DNA of 64,000 nucleotides from Candidatus Minthosoma equi (lineage in GTDB: Bacteria > Bacteroidota > Bacteroidia > Bacteroidales > Bacteroidaceae), in assembly GCA_018064885.1 (NCBI GenBank), contig JAGHUI010000008.1, forward strand, positions 1-64,000, read 5' to 3'. The notes beneath the pieces were generated by a model. That model ran no database searches and was not told the origin of the DNA. It worked only from the letters and a program-made list of their open reading frames with translations. Shown one piece after another: positions 8,995 through 17,285 of this stretch. Both the position numbers and the translations under genes were made by a program. The number at the start of each line of letters is the position of its first letter. Position 1 is the stretch's first letter.

Positions 8995-9082
8995 AGACCC
9001 TCTCCTATCCCCAGCCCTGCCCGGTAAAGGGCGAGGGGTATGAGGTTAGAGGTTAGAGTTAAGAGGTTAGAGTTAAGAATAA
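8995..9082. repeat. Dispersed palindromic repeat copy plus GTTAGAGTTA short repeats
   Basis: 8995-9040 is a copy of the AGACCCTCTCC...AAAGGGCGAGGGG element found eight times in this window. It is followed by GAGGTTAGAGGTTAGAGTTA and related short tandem words up to the start codon at 9083. Confidence 0.8.
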
Positions 9083-10273
9083 ATGGAAAAATGTACTATA
9101 ATAGGAATAAGCGATAGCCGCCAGCAATGGTTTCCGCCAAATGTTGCAAAAGCTATTGCAAACGGCAAGGTATTCTCTGGCGGCAAACGACATCGTGATA
9201 TTGTCGGAGAAATGCTGCCAGCAGATGCTGTGTGGATAGACATCACCGTGCCAATCAGCAAGGTCTTCTCTCAATACGAAGCACACAAGGAGGTCATCAT
9301 CTTTGCCAGCGGCGATCCCCTGTTCTTTGGCTTTGCCAATACCGTCCAGAGAGAATGTCCCCAAGCAGAAATGCGTGTGTTCCCGTCGTTCAACTCCCTG
9401 CAGATGCTTGCGCACCGTCTGCTAATGCCATACCAGGATATGAAGATTGTGTCTCTCACGGGACGCAGCTGGGACAAGTTCGACGAAGCGCTCATAAGTG
9501 GCGAGCCCCTCATTGGCTGTCTCACCGACAAGCGCAACACTCCCCAAGCCATCTGGCAGCGAATGCACGACTACGGCTATTCCAACTACGAGATGTTCAT
9601 AGGCGAGAATCTGGGCAACGAAGAAAGCGAGCGAATCTATCATATTGAAGCTGCAGAAACGATTTTCCCTGAAAAAGCTTTTGATTTATCGCTTAATTGT
9701 GTAATTTTGCAAAAACTCATGGACAGACCTCGTCCATTCGGCATTCCTGAGCAGGATTTCCATCTGCTTGATGGCAGACAGCGCATGATAACAAAAATGC
9801 CAATCCGCCTGCTTTCCCTCTCTATGCTCGACCTCCGAAGCAAGCACACCTTCTGGGATGTCGGCTTCTGCACAGGCAGCGTCAGCATCGAGGCAAAGCT
9901 TCAGTTCCCCCACCTCAGCATTACAGCATTCGAGGTCAGGGAAGAAGGCAAGGAACTCATGGAGCAGAATAGTCGCAAGTTTGGCACTCCCGGCATCGCA
10001 AGCGTCATTGGCGACTTCATGCAGCAGGATCTCACGCAATATCCGAAGCCAGACGCAGTGTTCATCGGCGGCCACGGAGGAAAGCTTGTGGAAATGCTTG
10101 CCGTACTGAAAAATGCGCTGAACCCAAACGGATGTATCGTATTCAATTCCGTTTCGGAGGAAAGCCGCCAGATGTTCGAGGAAGGATGCAAAGCCGCAGG
10201 AATGACCATCACTCAGTCCACGAGAATAGCGATAGACAGTCATAATCCTATATATATAATGAAAGCGCAATGA
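9083..10273 (+). CDS. cobL: Fused precorrin-6Y C5,15-methyltransferase (CbiE-CbiT / CobL)
   Basis: A 396-residue fusion. The N-terminal half is the tetrapyrrole methylase CbiE (CTIIGISDSRQQW; IIFASGDPLFFGF; LTGRSWDKFDEAL) that methylates C5. The C-terminal half, from about residue 240, is CbiT, a class I methyltransferase that methylates C15 and decarboxylates the acetate side chain; its SAM site is FWDVGFCTGSVSIEA and it also has DAVFIGGHGGKL. The stop overlaps the next start (ATGA), indicating translational coupling. Confidence 0.95.
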   Translation: MEKCTIIGISDSRQQWFPPNVAKAIANGKVFSGGKRHRDIVGEMLPADAVWIDITVPISKVFSQYEAHKEVIIFASGDPLFFGFANTVQRECPQAEMRVFPSFNSLQMLAHRLLMPYQDMKIVSLTGRSWDKFDEALISGEPLIGCLTDKRNTPQAIWQRMHDYGYSNYEMFIGENLGNEESERIYHIEAAETIFPEKAFDLSLNCVILQKLMDRPRPFGIPEQDFHLLDGRQRMITKMPIRLLSLSMLDLRSKHTFWDVGFCTGSVSIEAKLQFPHLSITAFEVREEGKELMEQNSRKFGTPGIASVIGDFMQQDLTQYPKPDAVFIGGHGGKLVEMLAVLKNALNPNGCIVFNSVSEESRQMFEEGCKAAGMTITQSTRIAIDSHNPIYIMKAQ

Positions 10274-12063
10274 TAAAGTACGAATATGTAAATGACGCAG
10301 GTCGCAAGCTTGCCGAAAAGATAAAGAGAGAGATTCCAGAAGACGATGGCAGCGAAGCCGTAACAGCCATAATCTTCATTGGAGCACTGGGCATTTGTGT
10401 TCGCAAGATTCAAGACCTCATTTCGGACAAATACACCGATCCTGCTGTTGTCTGCGTGGATAGCACAGGACGATGGGCTATACCCGTTCTCAGCGGTCAT
10501 GTGGGCGGAGCTAACGAATTGGCACGCCAAGTTGCCATGGTCACAGGCGGCGAAGCGGTCATCACCACCCAGAGCGACAACAACAATCTCTGGGCTCTCG
10601 ACACCCTCGCACGCGACTACGGTTGGACACAGCAGAAGCTGAAACGCCTGCAGATGAACAAAGTCATTTCCACATTCGTAAACCTCAAATCCACCGCTCT
10701 CATTCTCGAATGGGAAGACGAAGGAACCCAGCATCTTGAAAGTACATGCCCAGACCACGTCAAGGTGTTCCACAGCATGGGCGATTACAACTACTGGTCA
10801 AAGCGCAATCCGAGCAGCACGTTTGAGTTGCTCATCATTGTGTCTCCAAAGAAATACCCAACCCTTGCCGTACCATCCATCCAATACTATCCGCTCTGCC
10901 TGCACCTCGGCGTAGGCTGCCAGAAAGACGCGCCTGTAGAGATAGCAGAACAACTCATAAACGAGCTGCAGATAGCCGGATTCGCAACAGAATCCATCGC
11001 CACCATTGGCACCATCGAACTGAAGAAAGACGAAGCACTCCTTGCGCGCCTCTGCGAGATGATTCCATGGGCAGAGCAGAAAATCTATACAGCCGAAGAA
11101 CTTTCCAAGGTGAAGATTCCAAACCCATCCCAGAAAGTCTTTGAAGTCACAGGTTGTTACGGAGTGGCAGAAGCATCAGCAAAGGCGCCAAACCGTCAGG
11201 GAGTGTTGGTTGTTGAAAAGGTGAAGGGAAATATTGCCATTGACGGAAAGATCAGCCACTACACATACGCCCTTGCCCAAGACAAGCAGATGCAGCGACA
11301 GGGACACATAGAGATTGTCGGTGCAGGTCCGGGCGACCCAGAGCTCGTAAGCGTCAGAGGAAGAAAATTCCTTGAGAAAGCAGACCTCATCCTCTATGCA
11401 GGCAGTCTTGTGCCTCGCGAGCTCACCTTCTGTGCCAAGCATGGAGCCACCGTGCGCTCATCCGCCAACATGGATCTTGAGGAACAGTTCGCCCTGATGA
11501 AGAAATTCTACGACCGCGGCAAACTCGTTGTCAGACTCCACACAGGCGACCCATGCATCTACGGAGCCATACAAGAGCAGATGGCATTCTTCGACGAATT
11601 TGGGATGGACTACCACATCACCCCAGGCATTTCTTCTTTCCTTGCAGCAGCAGCCGAGCTGCGCAGCCAGTTCACCATACCAGAACGATGTCAGACCATC
11701 ATCCTCACACGCGGCGAAGGACGCACTCCAATGCCCGACAAGGAAAAGCTCCACATGCTCGCCCAGCACCAAAGCACCATGTGCATCTTCCTCAGTGCCA
11801 GCATCGTTGAAGACGTACAGCAACAGCTTCTCGAAGGCGGTTATGCTCCAGAGACACCTGTTGCCGCATGCTACAAGCTGACATGGAAAGACCAGCGCAT
11901 CTATCGAGGCCAGCTAAAAGACCTCGTCAGCATAGTCAAGGACAACAAGCTCACCCTCACCACTATGATCGTTGTGGGCGATGCCATTGACAACCGCGAA
12001 GGACTCAGCAAGCTCTACGACGGAACCTTCACCCATCTTTTCAGAAAAGGGAAAAAATCATAA
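10270..12063 (+). CDS. Fused CbiG / precorrin-4 C11-methyltransferase (CbiF)
   Basis: A 597-residue fusion. The first 340 residues match CbiG, which opens the delta-lactone of cobalt-precorrin-5A (VTAIIFIGALGICVRKI; WAIPVLSGHVGGANELA; LGVGCQKDAPVE; SAKAPNRQGVLVVEK). From about residue 350 a tetrapyrrole methylase follows (IEIVGAGPGDPELVSVRGRK; VRLHTGDPCIYGA; ITPGISSFLAAAA), which is CbiF/CobM and methylates C11. The two reactions are successive in the anaerobic pathway, so the fusion links neighbouring steps. It overlaps the previous gene by 4 bases. Confidence 0.95.
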   Translation: MIKYEYVNDAGRKLAEKIKREIPEDDGSEAVTAIIFIGALGICVRKIQDLISDKYTDPAVVCVDSTGRWAIPVLSGHVGGANELARQVAMVTGGEAVITTQSDNNNLWALDTLARDYGWTQQKLKRLQMNKVISTFVNLKSTALILEWEDEGTQHLESTCPDHVKVFHSMGDYNYWSKRNPSSTFELLIIVSPKKYPTLAVPSIQYYPLCLHLGVGCQKDAPVEIAEQLINELQIAGFATESIATIGTIELKKDEALLARLCEMIPWAEQKIYTAEELSKVKIPNPSQKVFEVTGCYGVAEASAKAPNRQGVLVVEKVKGNIAIDGKISHYTYALAQDKQMQRQGHIEIVGAGPGDPELVSVRGRKFLEKADLILYAGSLVPRELTFCAKHGATVRSSANMDLEEQFALMKKFYDRGKLVVRLHTGDPCIYGAIQEQMAFFDEFGMDYHITPGISSFLAAAAELRSQFTIPERCQTIILTRGEGRTPMPDKEKLHMLAQHQSTMCIFLSASIVEDVQQQLLEGGYAPETPVAACYKLTWKDQRIYRGQLKDLVSIVKDNKLTLTTMIVVGDAIDNREGLSKLYDGTFTHLFRKGKKS

Positions 12064-12066
12064 TTC

Positions 12067-13923
12067 ATGAGAGATCCTCTTTTGACGAACCATCCGGACA
12101 GTCTCCCTCGCCCTTCACTTGAGAGGGTTCAGGGAGAAACACACTCCCCCATTCTCATCTTTGGAGGAACAACAGAAGGGCGCATTGCCATAGATGTCTG
12201 CGAACAGGCAGGCAAGCGCTTTTTCTATTCCACAAAAGGCAGCAGCCAAGTTGTGGAAATGCATCATGGCATACGGATATCTGGAGGAATGTCATCAGAG
12301 GAAATAAAACACTTCTGTTCTGAAAATGAAGTGAGATGCATAGTCGATGCAGCCCACCCCTTTGCCGAGAATCTCCACAAAGCCATTGCCGAAGCAGGCC
12401 TGCCAGTCATCCGTCTGCAAAGGCATTTTCCCGACCGTAAGAAAGGCGTGGTTTACTGCAGCGATTGGACTGATGCTGTGAGCAAGATGAGCAGCGATAG
12501 CATCCATTGCCTGCTTGCCCTTTCGGGAGTCAACACCATTGCAAAGCTCAGCGGCTACTGGCAGCACCACAAGACCATCTTCCGCATCCTCAATCGCGCC
12601 GAGAGCATCGACACCGTGCAGAAGAATCTGTTTCCAACCAGCAATATCATCCTCTACAACGACGACAACACCCTCCCTTCTCTCGAAGCAGAAAAACAGC
12701 TTATGCAGCAAGTAGGCTGCGACGCAATCCTCACCAAGGAAAGCGGCGATAGCGGAGGATTCATGGAGAAGGTCGGAGCAGCTTTGGAGTTAGGACTGAA
12801 AGTCTATGTTGTAGAGCATCCTCAACTCCCATCCGACTGGATTTATGCAGACGGCAGGCACACCCTGCGGCGAGCCATAGAACATGCCGTTCCCGACTTC
12901 TTCCCCCTGCGCACAGGACTCACCACAGGAGCATGCGCCACAGCAGCAGCGAAAGCAGCTCTCCTCTCCCTGCTCTACGGCGAAGAACCCGAAGAGACAC
13001 AGTTTGCCCTGCCCGACGGCGAGCATCTGAGCATTCCCGTCAAGGTTGTTGAGCCAGGGAAAGCCGAAGTCATCAAGGAGTTCAGCGACGATCCCGATGT
13101 CACCCGCGGATGCCGCATCACAGCTGCCATTACAGAAAACCCTCTGGATCACTCCCGTTTCCTTCAGGGCAAAGGAGTTGGCACAGTCACCCTGCCCGGA
13201 TTGGGTATTCCTGTAGGCGAACCTGCCATCAACCCCACTCCGCGCAAGATGATTCTTGACGAGATACAAACCCTGAGCGACAAGCATTTTGACATCATCA
13301 TCGAGGTGGAGAATGGCGAGGAAATTGCCCTCAAGACCTTCAACCCCAAGGTTGGCGTAATGGGCGGCATAAGCATCATAGGCACATCCGGCATCGTCTC
13401 CCCACTCAGCAACGAAGCCTTCATCCTCAGCATTCGCCGTGAGATGGAAGTGGCACACGCCATCGGCTGCACAGAGATAGCCCTTGTATCGGGAAAGAAA
13501 GCGGAGGATTATGTTCTGAACGAAAACGAAAACTATAACGAAAACGAAAGCATTCGGTTTATCCATTACGGCAATTTTATAGGCGATGCTCTGAAATGCG
13601 CCAGCGACATTGCCTTTGAGAAAGTAACCCTTGCCATCATGATTGGCAAAGCCGTAAAACTTGCCGAAGGACACCTGAACACCCACTCCCACAAGGTGAC
13701 GATGAACAAGGCGTTCCTCAAAGACTTGTGCATGAATCTGCCACTCGGCAACAGCACACAGCTCTGCCAGCAAATAGACAGCATAACCCTCGCACGAGAA
13801 CTATGGTCATTCATGCCGCCATCCTTCTTTGAAGCCATACGCCAATGCTGCCTCACACATTGCAAAACCGTTTTCCCCGATGGGAAACTTGAAATAATAC
13901 TTATATGCGACGAACAGCAATAA
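12067..13923 (+). CDS. Fused precorrin-6A reductase / cobalt-precorrin-5B C1-methyltransferase (CbiJ-CbiD)
   Basis: A 618-residue fusion. The reductase starts at residue 28 with PILIFGGTTEGRIA and has IVDAAHPFAENLH. CbiD starts near residue 278 with LRTGLTTGACATAAAKAA and has GVGTVTLPGLG and GGISIIGTSGIV. Residues 9-24 are encoded by a copy of the dispersed palindromic repeat, and no ATG, GTG or TTG occurs between the repeat and the reductase motif, so translation must pass through the repeat. A second oddity is an Asn/Glu simple-repeat insert (NENENYNENES) in CbiD, encoded at about 13519-13550. Confidence 0.93.
   Translation: MRDPLLTNHPDSLPRPSLERVQGETHSPILIFGGTTEGRIAIDVCEQAGKRFFYSTKGSSQVVEMHHGIRISGGMSSEEIKHFCSENEVRCIVDAAHPFAENLHKAIAEAGLPVIRLQRHFPDRKKGVVYCSDWTDAVSKMSSDSIHCLLALSGVNTIAKLSGYWQHHKTIFRILNRAESIDTVQKNLFPTSNIILYNDDNTLPSLEAEKQLMQQVGCDAILTKESGDSGGFMEKVGAALELGLKVYVVEHPQLPSDWIYADGRHTLRRAIEHAVPDFFPLRTGLTTGACATAAAKAALLSLLYGEEPEETQFALPDGEHLSIPVKVVEPGKAEVIKEFSDDPDVTRGCRITAAITENPLDHSRFLQGKGVGTVTLPGLGIPVGEPAINPTPRKMILDEIQTLSDKHFDIIIEVENGEEIALKTFNPKVGVMGGISIIGTSGIVSPLSNEAFILSIRREMEVAHAIGCTEIALVSGKKAEDYVLNENENYNENESIRFIHYGNFIGDALKCASDIAFEKVTLAIMIGKAVKLAEGHLNTHSHKVTMNKAFLKDLCMNLPLGNSTQLCQQIDSITLARELWSFMPPSFFEAIRQCCLTHCKTVFPDGKLEIILICDEQQ
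12091..12137 (+). repeat. Palindromic repeat copy inside the CbiJ-CbiD reading frame
   Basis: CATCCGGACAGTCTCCCTCG followed by CCCTTCACTTGAGAGGGTTC AGGGAGA is a diverged copy of the window's dispersed repeat. It lies in frame and encodes the N-terminal tail of the CbiJ-CbiD fusion. Confidence 0.8.
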
Positions 13924-14924
13924 TGATAGCCATAGGGCTCAGCATCCCTCTCTTTGCCATGCTCAACCTCTGCATGGGCTCTGTTGCCATTCCCGTGAGC
14001 GACGTCATCAGCATCCTCATTGGCAATGGAAGCGAAAGCGACGTGTGGACAAACATAGTCATGATGACACGCTGGCCGCAGACACTCACAGCCCTCGCTT
14101 GCGGAGCTGGACTCTCCGTGGCAGGACTTGAGATGCAGACCGTCTTCCACAACCCTCTCGCAGGACCATCCGTGCTGGGCGTGTCCAGCGCAGCAAGCCT
14201 CGGCGTTGCATGCGTAGTGCTTCTATCTGGAGCCATCGGCAGCAGCCTGATGAACCAATTCGGCATCGTGGGCAACACAGCCCTCACCCTCGCCGCCATC
14301 ATCGGAGCAATGTCCGTCATGGGCGTAATCGTCATGCTCTCACAGAAAGTGGAAGGCAACGTCACCCTGCTCATCGTAGGCGTTATGATAGGCTACATAG
14401 CATCCGCCATCATCGGAGTCATGAAATACTTCTCCAGCGAGGAAGACATCCGCGCGTACGTCATCTGGGGACTCGGCTCCTTCGCTCGCGTCACAGGCGG
14501 ACAGGTCTATGTCTTCACAGGCATCATGGCAGCACTCCTGCCCCTCTCCATGCTCCTTGCCAAACCCCTCAACCTTCTGCTTCTTGGCGAACAGTATGCT
14601 CGCAACCTCGGACTCAACCTGCAGCGCACACGCCTGCTCGTCATTTCCTCGGCAGGCATCCTCACAGCTGTCACAACAGCCTACTGCGGACCGATCATGT
14701 TCCTCGGACTTGCCGTACCGCACATCGCTCGCGGACTCTTCGGAACAGCAGACCATCGCGTCCTCCTTCCAGCCACACTCCTCAGCGGAGCCAGCCTCGC
14801 ACTCGTCTGCAACCTCATAGCCAGACTGCCAGGATTCGAAGGAGCCCTGCCTATCAACTCTGTCACAGCCCTCATCGGTGCGCCTGTAGCACTATGGGTG
14901 CTGCTTCATAGGGCCCCCTCCTAA
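13905..14924 (+). CDS. FecCD-type ABC permease, probably for corrinoids (BtuC-like)
   Basis: Inner-membrane permease of 339 residues with the hydrophobic profile of the BtuC/FecCD family. It has family motifs TRWPQTLTALACGAGLSVAG, HNPLAGPSVLGVSS, GPIMFLGLAVPHIAR and an ending in GAPVALWVLL. The start at 13905 overlaps the CbiD gene by 19 bases; ATG 13923, which forms a TAATG overlap with that stop codon, is an equally good choice. It should pair with the binding protein at 4229 and an ATPase encoded elsewhere. The stop codon lies at the edge of the CTCAACTCCCC repeat tract. Confidence 0.9.
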   Translation: MRRTAIMIAIGLSIPLFAMLNLCMGSVAIPVSDVISILIGNGSESDVWTNIVMMTRWPQTLTALACGAGLSVAGLEMQTVFHNPLAGPSVLGVSSAASLGVACVVLLSGAIGSSLMNQFGIVGNTALTLAAIIGAMSVMGVIVMLSQKVEGNVTLLIVGVMIGYIASAIIGVMKYFSSEEDIRAYVIWGLGSFARVTGGQVYVFTGIMAALLPLSMLLAKPLNLLLLGEQYARNLGLNLQRTRLLVISSAGILTAVTTAYCGPIMFLGLAVPHIARGLFGTADHRVLLPATLLSGASLALVCNLIARLPGFEGALPINSVTALIGAPVALWVLLHRAPS

Positions 14925-14926
14925 CC

Positions 14927-15000
14927 CTCAACTCCCCCTCAACTAAATCTCAACTCCCCCTCAACTAAATCTCAACCCTAACCCCTAACCTCTAACCCAG
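14927..15000 (+). repeat. 22-bp tandem repeat (CTCAACTCCCCCTCAACTAAAT) and degenerate CCTAACCC words
   Basis: The 22-base unit at 14927-14948 is repeated exactly at 14949-14970 and then decays into CTCAACCCTAACCCCTAACC up to the cbiA start at 15001. The 22 bases at 14916-14937, which include the permease stop, recur exactly at 15647-15668 inside cbiA. Confidence 0.85.
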
Positions 15001-15684
15001 ATGAAAGAATTTCTCATAGCCGCCGCCACATCAAACAGTGGCAAGACAACCTTCACCATGGGACTCCTCCGCGCTCTCACACGCCGAGGACTCAACGTGC
15101 AACCCTTCAAGTGCGGCCCTGACTACATAGACCCCATGTTCCATTCCTTGGCATCGGGCAATGAATCCGTCAACCTCGACACCTTCATGTCATCCCACGA
15201 ACACGTCCAGCAGCTCTTCGCCCACTACGGCAAAAGCGCCGACATGCGCATCGTGGAAGGCGTCATGGGACTCTTCGACGGCTACGACCGCATGGCAGGC
15301 AGCAGCGCCGAACTTGCCATGCTGCTCAACATCCCCGTAGTGCTTATTGTCAGCGCCAAATCCACAGCCTACAGCGTAGCACCCCTCATCTACGGATTCA
15401 AGCACTTCAACCCCAAGGTGAAGATAGCAGGCGTAGTGTTCAACATGGTCGGCTCAGACCGCCACTACCAGCTCCTCTCCGATGCCTGCAAAGATGCTGG
15501 CGTTCCCTGCCTCGGCTACCTCGCCAAGAACCCCGACCTCATCATTCCCGGACGCCACCTCGGACTCTCCATCTCCGAACGCGAAAACATGGAACGACTC
15601 ATCAACCTTGCAGCCGACGAGGTAGAAAAGAACATTGACATCGAAACCCTCCTAACCCTCAACTCCCCATGCTCATTGCCATAG
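15001..15684 (+). CDS. cbiA: CbiA N-terminal half (cobyrinate a,c-diamide synthase, ATP domain)
   Basis: A 227-residue protein equal to the N-terminal domain of CbiA, which activates side-chain carboxylates with ATP. Visible are the P-loop ATSNSGKTTFTMGLL, the PFKCGPDYIDPMFH substrate motif and VEGVMGLFDGY. A normal CbiA is roughly 430-460 residues and continues into a glutaminase domain. Here the frame stops at 15682-15684 after an exact copy of the repeat seen downstream of the permease gene (15647-15668), adding the odd tail LLTLNSPCSLP. The glutaminase half starts inside this gene in another frame. Confidence 0.9.
   Translation: MKEFLIAAATSNSGKTTFTMGLLRALTRRGLNVQPFKCGPDYIDPMFHSLASGNESVNLDTFMSSHEHVQQLFAHYGKSADMRIVEGVMGLFDGYDRMAGSSAELAMLLNIPVVLIVSAKSTAYSVAPLIYGFKHFNPKVKIAGVVFNMVGSDRHYQLLSDACKDAGVPCLGYLAKNPDLIIPGRHLGLSISERENMERLINLAADEVEKNIDIETLLTLNSPCSLP
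15647..15668 (+). repeat. 22-nt repeat at the point where cbiA is split
   Basis: CCCTCCTAACCCTCAACTCC plus CC is identical to 14916-14937. The next three bases, ATG at 15669, are the start of the glutaminase half. Confidence 0.9.
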
Positions 15685-16244
15685 CCAAAGACGAAGCATT
15701 CAACTTCACCTACCGCGCCAACATAGACGCTCTTGCCGCAAAAGGAGAAATCATATACTTCTCCCCCATGCGCGACAAGCACCTTCCCGACTGCGACCTC
15801 CTCTACCTCCCAGGCGGCTATCCAGAGCTCTTCGCCAGCCAGCTCTCCGCCAACGAAAGCATGCGCAACAGCATCAAGAACTATGCAGAGCGCGGAGGAC
15901 ACATCTATGCAGAATGCGGAGGCTTCATGTACCTATGCAACGACATTGACGGCACACCCATGGCAGGCGTTCTGCCCATGAGCGCCACCATGCAAGGCGC
16001 ACGGCTCCACCTCGGCTACCGCCGCGCCCTATTCGGCAACACAGAACTCCGAGGACACGAGTTCCACTACTCCACCATCGTTGACGCTCCCCTGCCGCCC
16101 AACGTGACCGTCATCCGCAACCAGCGCTCAGCAACCAACACCCCCGTCCCAACCGAGCTCTACCACTACCTCAACGTCACAGCCGGCTACACCCATTGGT
16201 ATTGGGCAGAAAACGCAGCCCACCTGTTGGAGCAAATCATGTAA
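15669..16244 (+). CDS. cbiA: CbiA C-terminal half (glutamine amidotransferase domain)
   Basis: A 191-residue protein equal to the class I glutaminase (GATase_3) domain of CbiA. It begins exactly at the domain boundary (MLIAIAKDEAFNFTY), has DLLYLPGGYPELFA, the catalytic Cys in IYAECGGFMYL (about residue 83) and the catalytic His region GHEFHYS. It overlaps the N-terminal half by 16 bases in a different frame. Either the enzyme works as two subunits, ribosomes shift frame here, or the gene is broken (or the assembly has an error). Both halves keep every motif I can check, which argues against long-standing decay. Confidence 0.9.
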   Translation: MLIAIAKDEAFNFTYRANIDALAAKGEIIYFSPMRDKHLPDCDLLYLPGGYPELFASQLSANESMRNSIKNYAERGGHIYAECGGFMYLCNDIDGTPMAGVLPMSATMQGARLHLGYRRALFGNTELRGHEFHYSTIVDAPLPPNVTVIRNQRSATNTPVPTELYHYLNVTAGYTHWYWAENAAHLLEQIM

Positions 16245-16315
16245 AGCAGAACAAAACAAGCATGGGTTTCATATTTTCGGTTTCTGAAACCCGAAACCGA
16301 AACCCGATATACAAC

Positions 16316-16353
16316 AAAAGCCATCCGGAACTCAATCCGAATGGCTTTTTTTT
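16316..16353. terminator. Terminator after cbiA, usable from both strands
   Basis: AAAAGCCATCCGGA (16316-16329) pairs with TCCGAATGGCTTTT (16336-16349) with one mismatch, followed by more T. It ends the cobalamin locus and, read the other way, overlaps the end of the P5-like gene. A second hairpin, TTTCGGTTTC/GAAACCGAAA, lies just upstream at about 16275-16302. Confidence 0.85.
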
Positions 16354-16763
16354 GCCAAGTCATACCCCTCAGCTATCAAGCTTTCCTGTATCGCCCTTCC
16401 GCACTCCACGACAGCCATAGCACCCACCAGCGCCACCATCGTCGGCTTATCGTGCCAATCAATCGGAGCATCCCTGCCGATGCCCATGCGCTTCGCAACG
16501 CTGGCAATGTACGCATCCGTATTGTTGTTATCGCTCTTAGGAGCCCAGCGAGAGACGATGCCCTCAATCGTGCAGAGCTTGTACTTCGTCATGTAGGTAT
16601 GCAGGATAACGAACGCAGCCCTCAAGCCATACGTCATGCTCACGAACTGACAGAACGCCCTGTCCGTCTGCACCCTGCAGAGACCGTACCACGCCGCCCC
16701 TGTACGGCGAATATTCAGAGGATTGTTGTTTCTTCCCCCCCTACTCAATTTTGTGTTTTTCAT
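16332..16763 (-). CDS. P5-like lysozyme-fold protein (annotated as structural protein P5 in Bacteroidales)
   Basis: A 143-residue protein beginning MKNTKLSRGGRNNNPLNIR. The motifs RNNNPLNIRR, WYGL, QTDRAFCQF, YGLRAAFVILHTY and VSRWAPKSDNNNTDAYI are typical of phage-related P5-like proteins, which resemble small muramidases; a Glu in AVVECGRAI could be catalytic (inference). It is the last gene of a leftward set with the smalltalk, HU-like and DUF5675 genes, and a palindromic repeat copy lies directly upstream of its start. Confidence 0.75.
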   Translation of the reverse strand: MKNTKLSRGGRNNNPLNIRRTGAAWYGLCRVQTDRAFCQFVSMTYGLRAAFVILHTYMTKYKLCTIEGIVSRWAPKSDNNNTDAYIASVAKRMGIGRDAPIDWHDKPTMVALVGAMAVVECGRAIQESLIAEGYDLAKKSHSD

Positions 16764-16773
16764 GGTAAATAGA

Positions 16774-16825
16774 AGACCCTCTCTGCCCTTCGGGCATCTC
16801 TCCCGTAAAGGGCGAGACCGTCCGG
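16774..16825. repeat. Dispersed palindromic repeat copy
   Basis: AGACCCTCTCTGCCCTTCGG to GGGCGAGACCGTCCGG; same element and same orientation as 8995-9040 and 28144-28195. Confidence 0.8.
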
Positions 16826-16888
16826 CGCAACCCGGGTCGTGGCTTTAAGGTTAAAGTTTAGAGTTAAAAATAGCTTTGCCCTCGTCCC

Positions 16889-16941
16889 GAATGGTCTCCC
16901 CCTCCACGGGGGAGATACCCCCTTGTGGGGAGAGAGGGTCT
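16889..16941. repeat. Dispersed palindromic repeat copy next to the smalltalk stop codon
   Basis: GAATGGTCTCCCCCTCCACG then GGGGGAGATACCCC and GGGGAGAGAGGGTCT. The copy ends at the stop codon of the smalltalk gene. The short tandem GGTTAAAGTTTAGAGTTAAA precedes it (about 16849-16870). Confidence 0.8.
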
Positions 16942-17048
16942 TACAGCATTTTTCCGATGCAGCTAGTCACTCCCAGCGCCGAAGCAATAGCCGTGAGCAC
17001 AGTAAGCACAATCTGCACCACTAATTTCCAATCAATTTTCTCTTTCAT
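16941..17048 (-). CDS. Smalltalk protein (35-residue membrane microprotein)
   Basis: Reading leftwards from ATG 17048, the product is MKEKIDWKLVVQIVLTVLTA, then IASALGVTSCIGKML. This matches the Bacteroidales family annotated as smalltalk protein: a charged start, one hydrophobic helix and a small conserved tail containing TSC. The family is usually found, as here, near HU-like and lysozyme- or amidase-like genes in Bacteroidales accessory blocks. Its function is unknown; one transmembrane helix suggests a holin-like or regulatory role (speculation). Short GGTTAATAGTTAATG-type repeats lie upstream (17172-17215). Confidence 0.85.
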   Translation of the reverse strand: MKEKIDWKLVVQIVLTVLTAIASALGVTSCIGKML

Positions 17049-17243
17049 AGTTTTTTCTCTTTTTTATGCTCACAGATTTCACAGATTGCACAGATTTTTG
17101 TTCCTTTGGAACAGCCATCCGGATGGTTCCTCGCAAGCGAGGCTTATCTGTGTCATCTGCGTAATCTGTGGGACAAAATTTAAGGTTTTAGGTTAATAGT
17201 TAATGTTAGGCAAATGTCCGCCTTTCCATTGCTCGCATTCTAA

Positions 17244-17285
17244 CTCCCTCTCCCTTTTAACGGGAGAGGGTCGGGGAGAGGGTCT
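17244..17285. repeat. Dispersed palindromic repeat copy
   Basis: CTCCCTCTCCC-TTTTAACG-GGAGAGGGTCGGGGAGAGGGTCT; ends at the stop codon of the HU-like gene. Confidence 0.85.

Noticed and set aside
12790..13773. 327-codon minus-strand frame opposite CbiD
   Set aside because: Shadow of CbiD, whose motifs are intact on the plus strand.
15001..16244. Reading cbiA as a simple decayed pseudogene
   Set aside because: All catalytic motifs are intact in both parts and the glutaminase half has an ATG exactly at the domain boundary; a sequencing error or programmed frameshift remains possible.
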